From Pseudomonadota bacterium (GTDB lineage: Bacteria > Pseudomonadota > Alphaproteobacteria > Azospirillales > Azospirillaceae), in NCBI GenBank assembly GCA_023423695.1, contig JAFAFA010000037.1, forward strand, positions 1-26,399: a stretch of 26,399 bases of DNA, in the 5' to 3' direction. Below, in pieces: positions 8,090-15,404 of the stretch. How positions within the stretch are numbered: position 1 is the first letter of the stretch; each line of letters begins with the position of its first letter. The position numbers and the translations under genes were made by a program. The notes below the pieces were generated by a model, which was not told the origin of the DNA, searched no databases, and saw only the letters and a program-made list of their open reading frames with translations.

Positions 8090-8947
8090 ATGGCCGCGAC
8101 GCTGCGCAACGTCACCACCTACGACCTGAAACTGGCGGCGCCGCTTGCGGCGGGGTTCGTCGTCTTCTTCGTCACGCCGCTGGTCATCCTGCTGGCGCTG
8201 AGCTTCCAGACCGATCCACAGGGCGGACACTTCGGGCTGACCCAGTACGTCAACTTCCTCGGCGACAGCTTCAGCCTCGGCGTGCTGGGGGCGACGCTGT
8301 GGCTGGGGGTGAAGGTCACGGCGCTGACGCTGCTGCTGGGTTATCCGGTGGCGTGGCTGCACCAGCGCTCCCCCGGCTGGGCCAGGGGCCTCATCATGCT
8401 GCTGGTGCTGCTGCCGCTGCTGACCAGCGTGGTGGTGCGCACCTTCGCCTGGGTGGTCATCCTGGGGCGGCAAGGGATCGTAAACGCCTCGCTGCTCGGG
8501 CTGGGGCTGATCGACACGCCGCTGAAGCTGCTCTACACCGAAGGCGGCGTGGTGATGGCCCTGGCGCAGGTGCAGATGCCGCTGATGGTGCTGCCGCTGA
8601 TCACCGCGCTGAGCCGCATCGATCCGAACCTCGCCGATGCCTCGTCGGTGCTGGGGGCCAGGCATTGGCGGACCTTCCGCAAGGTGATCCTGCCGCTGTC
8701 GCTGCCGGGGATCATCGCCGGCTGCCTGCTGACCTATGCCGCCGCCATCACCGCCTTCATCACCCAGAGCCTGATCGGCGGCGGGCAGATGCTGTTCATG
8801 CCGATGTACATCTACCAGCAGGCCTCCACTCTGCAGAACTGGCCCTTCGCCGCCGCCATTTCCGTCATCTTCCTGGTCGCGGTGCTGGTGGTGGTGTCGA
8901 TCTTCAACGTGCTGGGCCGCCTGTCGCGCGGCTACACCAACGCCTGA
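8090..8947 (+). CDS. ABC transporter permease, PotB-like
   Basis: This is the first inner-membrane permease of the importer. The 285-residue protein has six hydrophobic segments, starting near residues 15-38 and ending near 255-275. The cytoplasmic EAA loop that contacts the ATPase reads DASSVLGARHWRTFRKVILP, with the conserved Gly at the expected place. The start ATG at 8090 is 6 bases after AAGGAG (8078-8083). The short AT-poor gap before it contains the hairpin noted above. The pairing with a PotC-like gene 16 bases downstream is the standard arrangement for this class. Confidence 0.92.
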   Translation: MAATLRNVTTYDLKLAAPLAAGFVVFFVTPLVILLALSFQTDPQGGHFGLTQYVNFLGDSFSLGVLGATLWLGVKVTALTLLLGYPVAWLHQRSPGWARGLIMLLVLLPLLTSVVVRTFAWVVILGRQGIVNASLLGLGLIDTPLKLLYTEGGVVMALAQVQMPLMVLPLITALSRIDPNLADASSVLGARHWRTFRKVILPLSLPGIIAGCLLTYAAAITAFITQSLIGGGQMLFMPMYIYQQASTLQNWPFAAAISVIFLVAVLVVVSIFNVLGRLSRGYTNA

Positions 8948-8963
8948 CCTTGGGGAGGCCGCC

Positions 8964-9776
8964 ATGGGCAACCGCCGTTTCGATTTCGACGCGCTCAGCT
9001 TCCGCATCGTCATGACGGGGGTGGCGCTGCTGGCCCTGCTGCTGCTGGCGGCCCCGACGGTCGTGGTGATCTGGGTGTCCTTCACCAGCGGCTATTCGCT
9101 GAAATTCCCGCCGCCGGGCTATTCGCTGCGCTGGTATGTCGAGCTGTGGAACGCTTGGCAGCTTCAGTTCGCCCTGATGAACAGCCTGAAGGTGGCGGCC
9201 TGGGCGACCGGCCTGTCGATCCTGCTGGGCGTGGCCGCCTCGCTGGGCATCGCGCGCTCGGCCAGCCTGACGGCGCGGGTGCTGGACAGCCTGTTCCTGT
9301 CGCCGCTGGTGCTGCCGGCGCTCGCCTTCGGGCTGTCGTCGCTGATGTTCTTCTCGCTTGTCGGCGTGCCGGTGTCGCCACTGACCCTGATCATCGGCCA
9401 CACCGTGGTGTCGGTGCCCTTCGTGGTGCGCAACACCGTGGCGTCTCTGGCGCAGATGAACCCGACCCTGCTGGAAGCGTCGGCCAGCCTGGGCGCCACC
9501 CGCTGGTTCACCTTCCGCCGCATCACCCTGCCGCTGATCCGGCCGGGCATCATGGCCGGCGGCTTCATCGCCTTCATGGCCTCCTTCGACAATGTGCCGG
9601 TGTCGCTGTTCCTGCGGGATGCCGCGACCGACATGCTGCCCATCCGCATGTGGCAGGATCTGGAAGGCAAGCTCGACGTGACGGTCGCGGCGCTGTCGGG
9701 CGTGCTGATCGTCGCCACCATCGCGCTGATGTTGGTGATGGAACGCGTCGCCGGCCTGTCCAAGCGGTTGACCTGA
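8964..9776 (+). CDS. ABC transporter permease, PotC-like
   Basis: This is the second permease, forming a heterodimer with the preceding one. The 270-residue protein has about six membrane segments and the EAA loop EASASLGATRWFTFRRITLP. The C-terminal segment ends with VMERVAGLSKRLT, typical for the class. The ribosome site GGGGAGG is well placed before ATG 8964. The gene ends six bases before the stop of a gene on the opposite strand, so transcription from both sides converges here with no room for a separate terminator. Confidence 0.92.
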   Translation: MGNRRFDFDALSFRIVMTGVALLALLLLAAPTVVVIWVSFTSGYSLKFPPPGYSLRWYVELWNAWQLQFALMNSLKVAAWATGLSILLGVAASLGIARSASLTARVLDSLFLSPLVLPALAFGLSSLMFFSLVGVPVSPLTLIIGHTVVSVPFVVRNTVASLAQMNPTLLEASASLGATRWFTFRRITLPLIRPGIMAGGFIAFMASFDNVPVSLFLRDAATDMLPIRMWQDLEGKLDVTVAALSGVLIVATIALMLVMERVAGLSKRLT

Positions 9777-9782
9777 CCCGGC

Positions 9783-10136
9783 CTACACGCCGAGAAAGAG
9801 AGAGACTCCGAAGGGGGTGAATTTGAAGGGCAGATGCAGATGGCGGTCCAGGTCGGTCACTTTGAAGCGGAAGGGCATGATGTCGAGGAAGCGGGTCTGC
9901 TCCTCCGGATATCCCGCCGCGCGCAGCCAGTCGCCGACATGGAACAGAACCTCGTGCGGGCCGGGGGCGATGCCCTCGCCGTGGACGGTGGGGTGGTCGA
10001 GCTGCCCGTTGGCACCCAACCGGCCATCCGCCAGCAGGCGGCGGTCGGGCGTCAGCGCGTAAAGCTCCACCCGCAGCCCTTCGGCGGCGACGCCGCGCGC
10101 CACGTCGACGCCGTGAATCGAAATACCGCCGGCCAT
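9783..10136 (-). CDS. Transthyretin/hydroxyisourate hydrolase-like protein with altered active site
   Basis: The 117-residue length and fold pattern match the transthyretin-like family, whose best-known member hydrolyses 5-hydroxyisourate in urate breakdown. The N-terminus GISIHGVDVARGVAAEGLRV matches the family's HVLDTxxGxPA block and keeps His8. The C-terminus HLHLPFKFTPFG matches HYHVPLLLSPYG and keeps His101. Two hallmark features differ: the DGR motif is NGQ (Gln45 in place of the catalytic Arg), and the terminal YRGS tetrapeptide is replaced by LFLGV. So ordinary HIUase activity is doubtful; a related hydrolase on another ureide or imide is possible. GGAGG precedes the ATG. It converges on the ABC operon and diverges from the MFS gene. 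Confidence 0.75.
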   Translation of the reverse strand: MAGGISIHGVDVARGVAAEGLRVELYALTPDRRLLADGRLGANGQLDHPTVHGEGIAPGPHEVLFHVGDWLRAAGYPEEQTRFLDIMPFRFKVTDLDRHLHLPFKFTPFGVSLFLGV

Positions 10137-10162
10137 GCCGCCTCCAGGTCAGAGTTTCCGCG

Positions 10163-11371
10163 ATGGTAGCCGAGACGGCGACGGTCGCGCCAGTGCCGGC
10201 CGAGCCTCCGGCGATGCCGCCGCTCCTGCCGGCGCTGATCGGAATGACCGGCCTGCAAGCGCTGGTGGCGCTCGCCCTGTTCGCGCCGGGCGTGCTGGCG
10301 CCGCGCATGGGGATCGATCCGGCGGGGCTCGGCCTGTTCACCACCACCGGCTTCGCGGTGGGGATGGCGGCGTCGCTCTGCGGCGGGGTGCTGGCAGGGC
10401 GGCTGGGGTCCTTCCGGGTGGCCAGCTTCTGCGCGGTGGCGGTGGCCGCTGCCATGCTGTGCGCGATGATGGGGAGCGGTGCCTTGGCGTTGCTGGCGGC
10501 GGGGGTCGCCATCGGGCTGGCCTGCGGGCCGGAGACGCCGGCCAGCGCCGCCATCCTCGGCCGGCTGGTGCGGGAGGCCGACCGGCCGATGGTGTTCTCG
10601 GTCCGGCAGACCGGCAACCAGATCGGCGCGATGGCCGGATCGCTGGCCCTGCCGCTGCTGGCCGCCGTCACCGATCCGCGCGCCGGCTATGCTGCCATCG
10701 CCGCGCTGGCGCTGGTTTGCGTCCTGCCCTTCGAACGGCTGCGGACGGCCTACGATCCGCTGACCCGCTCCGCCACGACCGCTTTCGGGCTGGGCGCAGC
10801 GATCCGGCTGCTGCGCAGCGACCCGGCACTGCGGCGGCTGGCATTGGCCTCCTTCCCCTATTCGGCGAGCCAGCTGACGCTGAACGGCTTCTTCGTCGTC
10901 TTCGCGGTGGCGGAACTGGGGCTGGAGCATGTCGCCGCCGGGGTGGCGCTGGCCGCCGGGCAGGCGGGCGGGCTCGCCGGACGGCTCGGCTGGGGCGTGG
11001 TCGCCTCGCGCTGGGTGGCATCGCGCCGGCTGGTCGGGCTGTTGGGGCTGGGCATGGCGGCGGCATCGGCGCTGGTGGCGCTGGCCGGCGCCTCCCTGCC
11101 CTTTCCGGCGCTGGCGGCGGCGACCTTCCTGTTCGGGCTGACCGCCAGCGGCTGGAACGGCATCTTCCTGGCGGAAGTGGCGCGGCTGGCGCCGGCGGGC
11201 CGCATCGGCGAGGCGACGGGGGCGGTGATGGTCGGCGGCTTCGCCGGGCTGATTGCCGGCCCGCTCCTGCTGGTCGCCGCCGCCGCGGTCAGCAGCCTCG
11301 CCACCGGCTATCTCGTGGTGAGCCTGCTGGCGGCGCTGGCGGGACTGAGCCTTCTCGGAGACAAGCGATGA
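10163..11371 (+). CDS. MFS transporter
   Basis: A 402-residue major facilitator protein with about 12 hydrophobic segments in two halves joined by a short cytoplasmic loop near residues 190-215 (RLRTAYDPLTRSATTAFGLG). Conserved small-residue helices and the VRQTGNQIGAMAG segment in helix 5 resemble MFS carriers of the YbfB/cyanate class, but I cannot assign a substrate. The ATG lies only 26 bases from the start of the divergent transthyretin-like gene, and its ribosome site is weak. The stop overlaps the amidase start (ATGA at 11368-11371), so transporter and amidase are translated together. This suggests that the amidase acts on what the carrier moves. Confidence 0.85.
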   Translation: MVAETATVAPVPAEPPAMPPLLPALIGMTGLQALVALALFAPGVLAPRMGIDPAGLGLFTTTGFAVGMAASLCGGVLAGRLGSFRVASFCAVAVAAAMLCAMMGSGALALLAAGVAIGLACGPETPASAAILGRLVREADRPMVFSVRQTGNQIGAMAGSLALPLLAAVTDPRAGYAAIAALALVCVLPFERLRTAYDPLTRSATTAFGLGAAIRLLRSDPALRRLALASFPYSASQLTLNGFFVVFAVAELGLEHVAAGVALAAGQAGGLAGRLGWGVVASRWVASRRLVGLLGLGMAAASALVALAGASLPFPALAAATFLFGLTASGWNGIFLAEVARLAPAGRIGEATGAVMVGGFAGLIAGPLLLVAAAAVSSLATGYLVVSLLAALAGLSLLGDKR

Positions 11372-12762
11372 CCCTTCCCCTTCGCGCCGTGGCCCTGTCC
11401 GATGCCGTGCGCGGCGGACGCAGCAGCGCCCGCGCAGCGACCGAAGCGGCCCTCGCCCGCATCGCCGCCGGCAACCCGGCCCTGAACGCCCTGGTCGCCG
11501 TCGATGCCGAGCGGGCGCTGGCGGAGGCCGATGCGGTGGACCGCCGCCTTTCCGCCGGAGCGGAACTGCCGCTGGCCGGCGTGCCGGTGGCGGTCAAGGA
11601 CACCATCTGGGTCGCCGGACGCCGCGTCACCCAGGGATCGCGCCTGTTCGCCGACTTCCACGCCCCCGCCGACGCCATCGCGGTGGAACGGCTGCGCCGC
11701 GCCGGTGCGGTCATCGTCGGCATGGCCAACACGTCGGAATTCGCCTGCAAGGGCGTCACCACCAACCCGCTGTTCGGCCCGACCCGCCACCCGATGGACC
11801 CGAATCTGACCCCCGGCGGCTCCAGCGGCGGGCCGGCCGCTGCCGTTGCCGGTGGACTGGTTCCTCTCGCGCTCGGCACCGACGCCGGCGGGTCGAGCCG
11901 CCGGCCGCCGGCCCATGTCGGCGTGGTCGGCTTCAAGCCCAGCTTCGGCGCCATCCCCTACGGTCCCGGATTCGCCGAACCCTTCATCGGCATCGCGGTG
12001 ATGGCGCCCATCGCCGCCGACGTCGCCGACACCGCGCTGATGTTCGATGCGCTGGCCGGCCCCGATCCGCGCGACCCCGACAGCGTCGCCGTTGCCCCGG
12101 CTGAGGATCGCCCCGTCGGCACGCTGACCGTCGCCTACAGCCCGACATTCGGCCTGGACGCCCCGGTCGACGACGATGTGCGCGAGGCGGTGGAGCGGGC
12201 GGTGGACGCACTGGCCCGCGCGGGTGCCCGCATCGTCCGCCCCGACGGCCGGTTCCCGGACTGGCCGGCCGGCGTCACCGAAACGGCGCTGATGCCGCTG
12301 CAGCATGCCGGGCTCGCCGCTCTCCATGGCGAGGCGTTCCGCCGCGATCCCGGCCTGTTCGATCCCGACATCGCGGTGCAGATCGAGCGCGGCCTGTCGC
12401 TGAGCGGGGCGGAGGTGGCGGCGGCGCAGTTGCTCGGCGTCGAGGTCGGCCGCGCGCTGGCTGCGCAGTTCGCCGGAGTGGACCTGATCGCCGGACCGAC
12501 CACGCCCTGCGTCGCCTGGCCGCTCGACCGGTTGGGGCCGGAGACCATCGGCGGGCAGCCGGTGCCGCCGCGGGCACACGCCGCCTTCACGCCGCTGTTC
12601 AACCACGCCAGGGTTCCGGCGCTCAGCCTGCCCTGCGGGACAGGGCGCGGCGGGCTTCCGGTGGGATTGCAGATCGTCGCCCCGCGCGGGATGGACCGCC
12701 GGGTGCTGCGCTTCGCCGCCTTCGCAGAGGAAACGCTCTCCACATGCGGGCGGACCACCTAG
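11368..12762 (+). CDS. Amidase (amidase-signature family)
   Basis: Amidase-signature enzymes hydrolyse amides with a Ser-cisSer-Lys triad. In this 464-residue protein all three parts are visible: Lys77 in VAVKDT, the Ser pair in LTPGGSSGGPAAAVA (about 152-153) and the nucleophile Ser176 in GTDAGGSSRRPPAHVGVVGF. The C-terminal FTPLFNHARVPALSLPCG block with GLPVGLQIVAP is also typical. Members include AtzF, allophanate hydrolase, GatA and many catabolic amidases; GatA is unlikely since no gatB or gatC is near. It is translationally coupled to the MFS gene and lies 16 bases before a GntR regulator. The context suggests catabolism of an amide, ureide or lactam. Confidence 0.9.
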   Translation: MTLPLRAVALSDAVRGGRSSARAATEAALARIAAGNPALNALVAVDAERALAEADAVDRRLSAGAELPLAGVPVAVKDTIWVAGRRVTQGSRLFADFHAPADAIAVERLRRAGAVIVGMANTSEFACKGVTTNPLFGPTRHPMDPNLTPGGSSGGPAAAVAGGLVPLALGTDAGGSSRRPPAHVGVVGFKPSFGAIPYGPGFAEPFIGIAVMAPIAADVADTALMFDALAGPDPRDPDSVAVAPAEDRPVGTLTVAYSPTFGLDAPVDDDVREAVERAVDALARAGARIVRPDGRFPDWPAGVTETALMPLQHAGLAALHGEAFRRDPGLFDPDIAVQIERGLSLSGAEVAAAQLLGVEVGRALAAQFAGVDLIAGPTTPCVAWPLDRLGPETIGGQPVPPRAHAAFTPLFNHARVPALSLPCGTGRGGLPVGLQIVAPRGMDRRVLRFAAFAEETLSTCGRTT

Positions 12763-12790
12763 CCATGAGCCCGACCCCATGAGCCCGACC
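12763..12790 (+). repeat. 14-bp tandem duplication creating a mini-ORF before the GntR start
   Basis: CCATGAGCCCGACC is repeated exactly twice (12763-12776 and 12777-12790). As 14 is not a multiple of three, the first ATG (12765) is out of frame with the GntR ATG (12779). It encodes only five residues (MSPTP) before TGA at 12780-12782, which overlaps the GntR start codon. No good ribosome site is seen for either ATG, so coupling from the amidase stop at 12762 through this mini-ORF is plausible. Confidence 0.8.
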
Positions 12791-13519
12791 GTGCCCCCAC
12801 CCGTCAATTTCGACGCTCACGAACCTGACGCCGCCCCGCCGCGCCGCCGGCGCGCGGTGCCGCCGCCGCCGCTGGCTGAAATGGCGGTGGACCGGCTGCG
12901 CGACATGATCATCTATGGCGAGCTGGCGCCATCCGCCCGCCTCATCGAACCGGAGTTGAGCGAGAAGCTCGGCATTTCCCGCACGCCGTTGCGCGAGGCA
13001 CTGAAGCTGCTGGCGGCCGAAGGGCTGGTGATGCTGCGCCCCAACCGGAATGCCATCGTTGCCCCGCTCGATGCCGCCGAGCTGACCCATCTGTTCGAGG
13101 CGGAAGGCTGCATCGAAAGCTTCGCCGCCCGCCTCGCTGCCGAACGGATGACCGCGGCCGATCTGCGCCGCCTGCGCGGCTTCCAGGAGAAGATCGAGGC
13201 GTTGCAGGGGGCCGGCGCGCTGGAGGAGTATTTCGCGATCAACCAGAAGATTCACCGGCTGATCGTGTCGAGCGCCAAGAACCCGGCGCTGGTGGAGGCG
13301 CATGACCGGCTGCTCGGCCGGTTGGCGCGGGCGCGCTACTTCGCACTGGGCGCCCAGGGGCGGTGGAAGGAGTCGGTGCTGGAGCACCGCGAAATCCTGG
13401 CCGCGCTGGAGGCCCGCGACAGCAGGACGGCGGAGCATCTGTTCATCCACCATGTCGGCCGCACCGGCGAGGTGGTCGCCGCCGCCTGCGCCTCCCCCCG
13501 CGCCCGGCAGGCGGGGTGA
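12779..13519 (+). CDS. GntR-family transcriptional regulator, FCD (FadR) subfamily
   Basis: A 246-residue one-component regulator. The N-terminus is a Pro/Arg-rich tail of about 30 residues. A winged helix follows at about 35-100: AVDRLRDMIIYGELAPSARL, then the recognition-helix region SEKLGISRTPLREALKLL, then LRPNRNAIVAPL. The FCD effector domain fills 105-235, with His residues in INQKIHRLIV, LEHREILAAL and HLFIHHV that may bind a metal and an acid ligand. It follows the amidase closely, so it may control that unit. It is also the only regulator gene near the hexuronate genes, and a fine dyad lies 117 bases past its stop. Many FCD regulators of hexuronate use (UxuR, ExuR) belong to this subfamily. 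I cannot decide between the two roles. Confidence 0.92.
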   Translation: MSPTVPPPVNFDAHEPDAAPPRRRRAVPPPPLAEMAVDRLRDMIIYGELAPSARLIEPELSEKLGISRTPLREALKLLAAEGLVMLRPNRNAIVAPLDAAELTHLFEAEGCIESFAARLAAERMTAADLRRLRGFQEKIEALQGAGALEEYFAINQKIHRLIVSSAKNPALVEAHDRLLGRLARARYFALGAQGRWKESVLEHREILAALEARDSRTAEHLFIHHVGRTGEVVAAACASPRARQAG

Positions 13520-13893
13520 CGCACGGGCTCAGACACCGGTGATCTGCAGCGTGCCGACTCCCGTCAGGAAGAGGGACGGACGGCAGCCTGACGAAATGCC
13601 GCAGACGGTTCGGTTGACCACCGGCCGGGCGCAGAACTACCATACCAGCAACTGGAATGGTAGTATGCAACGCCACGAACGGTACCGAAGCGGCACCGCT
13701 CCCGACGATGGCCTGACTGCTCCAGGAGACAGTGCTAAACGCGAAGAACCGCTGCCCGATGCAGCGTGGGAGGCCGGAATGCCGGCCTTCCGCGCATGCC
13801 CGTCGGCGCGCTCATGGCCGATGCAGGATCGGAATGGACGCGGGATCGACGACCGGCGGCGGTGACACGCGTCCTGGCTGGAGACGCCAAATC
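13520..13893 (+). promoter_or_regulatory. Control region between the GntR gene and the hexuronate transporter
   Basis: This 374-base gap holds no credible gene. The transporter frame is open back to 13732, but those residues are Arg/Cys-rich and unlike the family. A possible sigma-70 promoter is TTGACC (13614-13619), an 18-base spacer and TACCAT (13638-13643). The -10 lies within the left arm of the dyad listed separately, so a bound repressor would block RNA polymerase. From there the 5' leader would be about 240 bases long. Confidence 0.5.
13636..13664. promoter_or_regulatory. Dyad operator candidate for the hexuronate operon
   Basis: The left arm ACTACCATACCAG (13636-13648) and right arm CTGGAATGGTAGT (13652-13664) are inverted repeats matching at 12 of 13 positions around a 3-base centre. 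Such symmetric sites containing TGGT/ACCA elements are typical of GntR-family operators. It sits between the GntR gene and the ExuT-like gene and overlaps a possible -10. The partner regulator is inferred. Confidence 0.6.
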
Positions 13894-15252
13894 ATGAGCG
13901 AACAGATCATTGCCGACGCCGCCCCCGCGCAGTCGGCGGAGCCGGCCGGCAGGACCGGCATCGGCAAGGCGGCGGTCACGGTAAGCAAGGCCATCGGCCG
14001 CTATCGCTGGACCATCTGCGCCCTGCTCTTCTTCTCGACCACCATCAACTACATGGACCGTCAGGTCCTGGGCCTGCTGAAGTCCACGCTGATGGGCGAC
14101 ATGGGCTGGACCGAGTCCGATTACGGCGACATCGTCGCCGCCTTCTCGCTGGCCTACGCCTTCGGCTACATCGGCTGCGGCCGCCTGATGGACAAGGTCG
14201 GCATCCGCATCGGCCTGCCGGCCGCCGTCGCCGGCTGGAGCTTCTTCGCCTGCGTCCACGCCTTCATGGGCAGCGTCTTCGGCTTCAAGGTTGCGCGTGC
14301 CGGCCTTGGCCTGACTGAAGGCGGCAATTTCCCGGCCTCGATCAAGGCGGTGTCGGAGTGGTTCCCGGCCAAGGAACGGGCGCTCGCCACCGGCATCTTC
14401 AATGCGGGATCAAACGTCGGCGCGGTCGTGGCGCCGATCCTGGTGCCGATCCTGCTGGTCGCCTTCGGCTGGCAGGCGGCGTTCCTGGTCACCGGCGGCA
14501 TCGGCTTCTTCTGGGTCATCGCCTGGCTGCTGATCTACCGCAAGCCGGAAGAGCACCCGAAGCTGACGGCTGAGGAACTGGCCTATATCCGCAGCGACCC
14601 GGTGCTGCCGCAGGAGAACATTCCCTGGATCAAACTGCTGAGCTACCGCGGCACCTGGGCGAACATCGTCGGCACCTGCTTCTCGGCTCCGGTGTGGTGG
14701 TTCTACCTGAACTGGGTGCCGGGCTTCCTGAACAAGCAGTATGGCGTCAACCTGTTCGGGGCGATGCTGCCGCTGATCATCATCTACACCATGGCCGATT
14801 TCGGCAGCGTCGGCGGCGGCTGGTTCTCCTCCCACCTGATCAAGCGCGGCATGAAGCCCCTGCGCGCCCGCAAGCTGACCTTCCTGGTCTGCGGCCTGTG
14901 CGTGCTGCCGGTGTTCTTCGCCTCCACCGTGTCCAACATGTGGCTGGCCGTGCTGCTGATCGGCATCGCCGCCTCCGCCCACCAGGGCTATTCGGCCAAC
15001 GTCTACACCATCGTGTCCGACACCATGCCGCGCAACGCGGTCGGCTCGGTGGTCGGCATCGGCGGCTTCTGCGCCTACTTCGTCGGCATGTTCGTATCGA
15101 TGGGCGTCGGCCGCCTGCTGGACGCCACCAACGGCAATTATCAGGTGCTGTTCGGCATCGCTTCCGTCCTCTACCTCGTCGGTCTGGCGATCATGCACTT
15201 CGTGCTGCCCAAGACCGGTTCGGGCCGGACCCCGGCCGGCATCGAGGTCTGA
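13894..15252 (+). CDS. exuT: MFS hexuronate transporter, ExuT-like (anion:cation symporter family)
   Basis: This carrier belongs to the ACS family of sugar-acid symporters (ExuT, GudP, GarP, DgoT). The 452-residue form starting MSEQII is chosen for its GGAGA ribosome site (13880-13884) and normal length. The first helix ends with the family motif TTINYMDRQVLGLL; the AFSLAYAFGYIGCGRLMDKVG loop, GLTEGGNFPASIKAVSEWFP and ERALATGIFNAGSNVGAVVAP segments are strongly diagnostic. The next two genes, uxuB and uxuA, make galacturonate or glucuronate-derived acids the likely cargo. A factor-independent terminator-like hairpin follows the stop. Confidence 0.88.
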   Translation: MSEQIIADAAPAQSAEPAGRTGIGKAAVTVSKAIGRYRWTICALLFFSTTINYMDRQVLGLLKSTLMGDMGWTESDYGDIVAAFSLAYAFGYIGCGRLMDKVGIRIGLPAAVAGWSFFACVHAFMGSVFGFKVARAGLGLTEGGNFPASIKAVSEWFPAKERALATGIFNAGSNVGAVVAPILVPILLVAFGWQAAFLVTGGIGFFWVIAWLLIYRKPEEHPKLTAEELAYIRSDPVLPQENIPWIKLLSYRGTWANIVGTCFSAPVWWFYLNWVPGFLNKQYGVNLFGAMLPLIIIYTMADFGSVGGGWFSSHLIKRGMKPLRARKLTFLVCGLCVLPVFFASTVSNMWLAVLLIGIAASAHQGYSANVYTIVSDTMPRNAVGSVVGIGGFCAYFVGMFVSMGVGRLLDATNGNYQVLFGIASVLYLVGLAIMHFVLPKTGSGRTPAGIEV

Positions 15253-15268
15253 CACCTTTGCCCCAAAG

Positions 15269-15291
15269 CTCCGGGGCGCCCTGCCCCGGAG
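15269..15291 (+). terminator. Hairpin after the exuT-like gene
   Basis: A perfect 9-bp stem CTCCGGGGC (15269-15277) / GCCCCGGAG (15283-15291) with loop GCCCT, followed by TCCTT. It lies 17 bases after the transporter stop and 113 bases before uxuB. The T-run is short, so it may only reduce read-through, giving less uxuB-uxuA message than transporter message, or uxuBA may have its own promoter. Confidence 0.65.
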
Positions 15292-15404
15292 TCCTTCCAA
15301 ACCACACAAGCCTGACCGAATGACGGTGCACCGGCCCCCCGCGACACTCCGCGACAGCGGAAAAACTGGGTGACCGCAGCGACCGCCGCGAACCGGAGCC
15401 CATC

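Noticed and set aside
6725..9085. A 786-codon open frame on the minus strand across the ABC operon
   Set aside because: It is the antisense of three well-identified genes; its translation is rich in Arg, Gln, His and Gly with no family resemblance, as expected from GC-rich third-position bias.
11368..12762. GatA subunit of aspartyl/glutamyl-tRNA amidotransferase
   Set aside because: No gatB or gatC is adjacent; the gene is coupled to an MFS carrier and a GntR regulator, which fits a catabolic amidase.
13732..13893. Longer N-terminus for the ExuT-like transporter
   Set aside because: The extra residues do not resemble the family, and a ribosome site supports the ATG at 13894.
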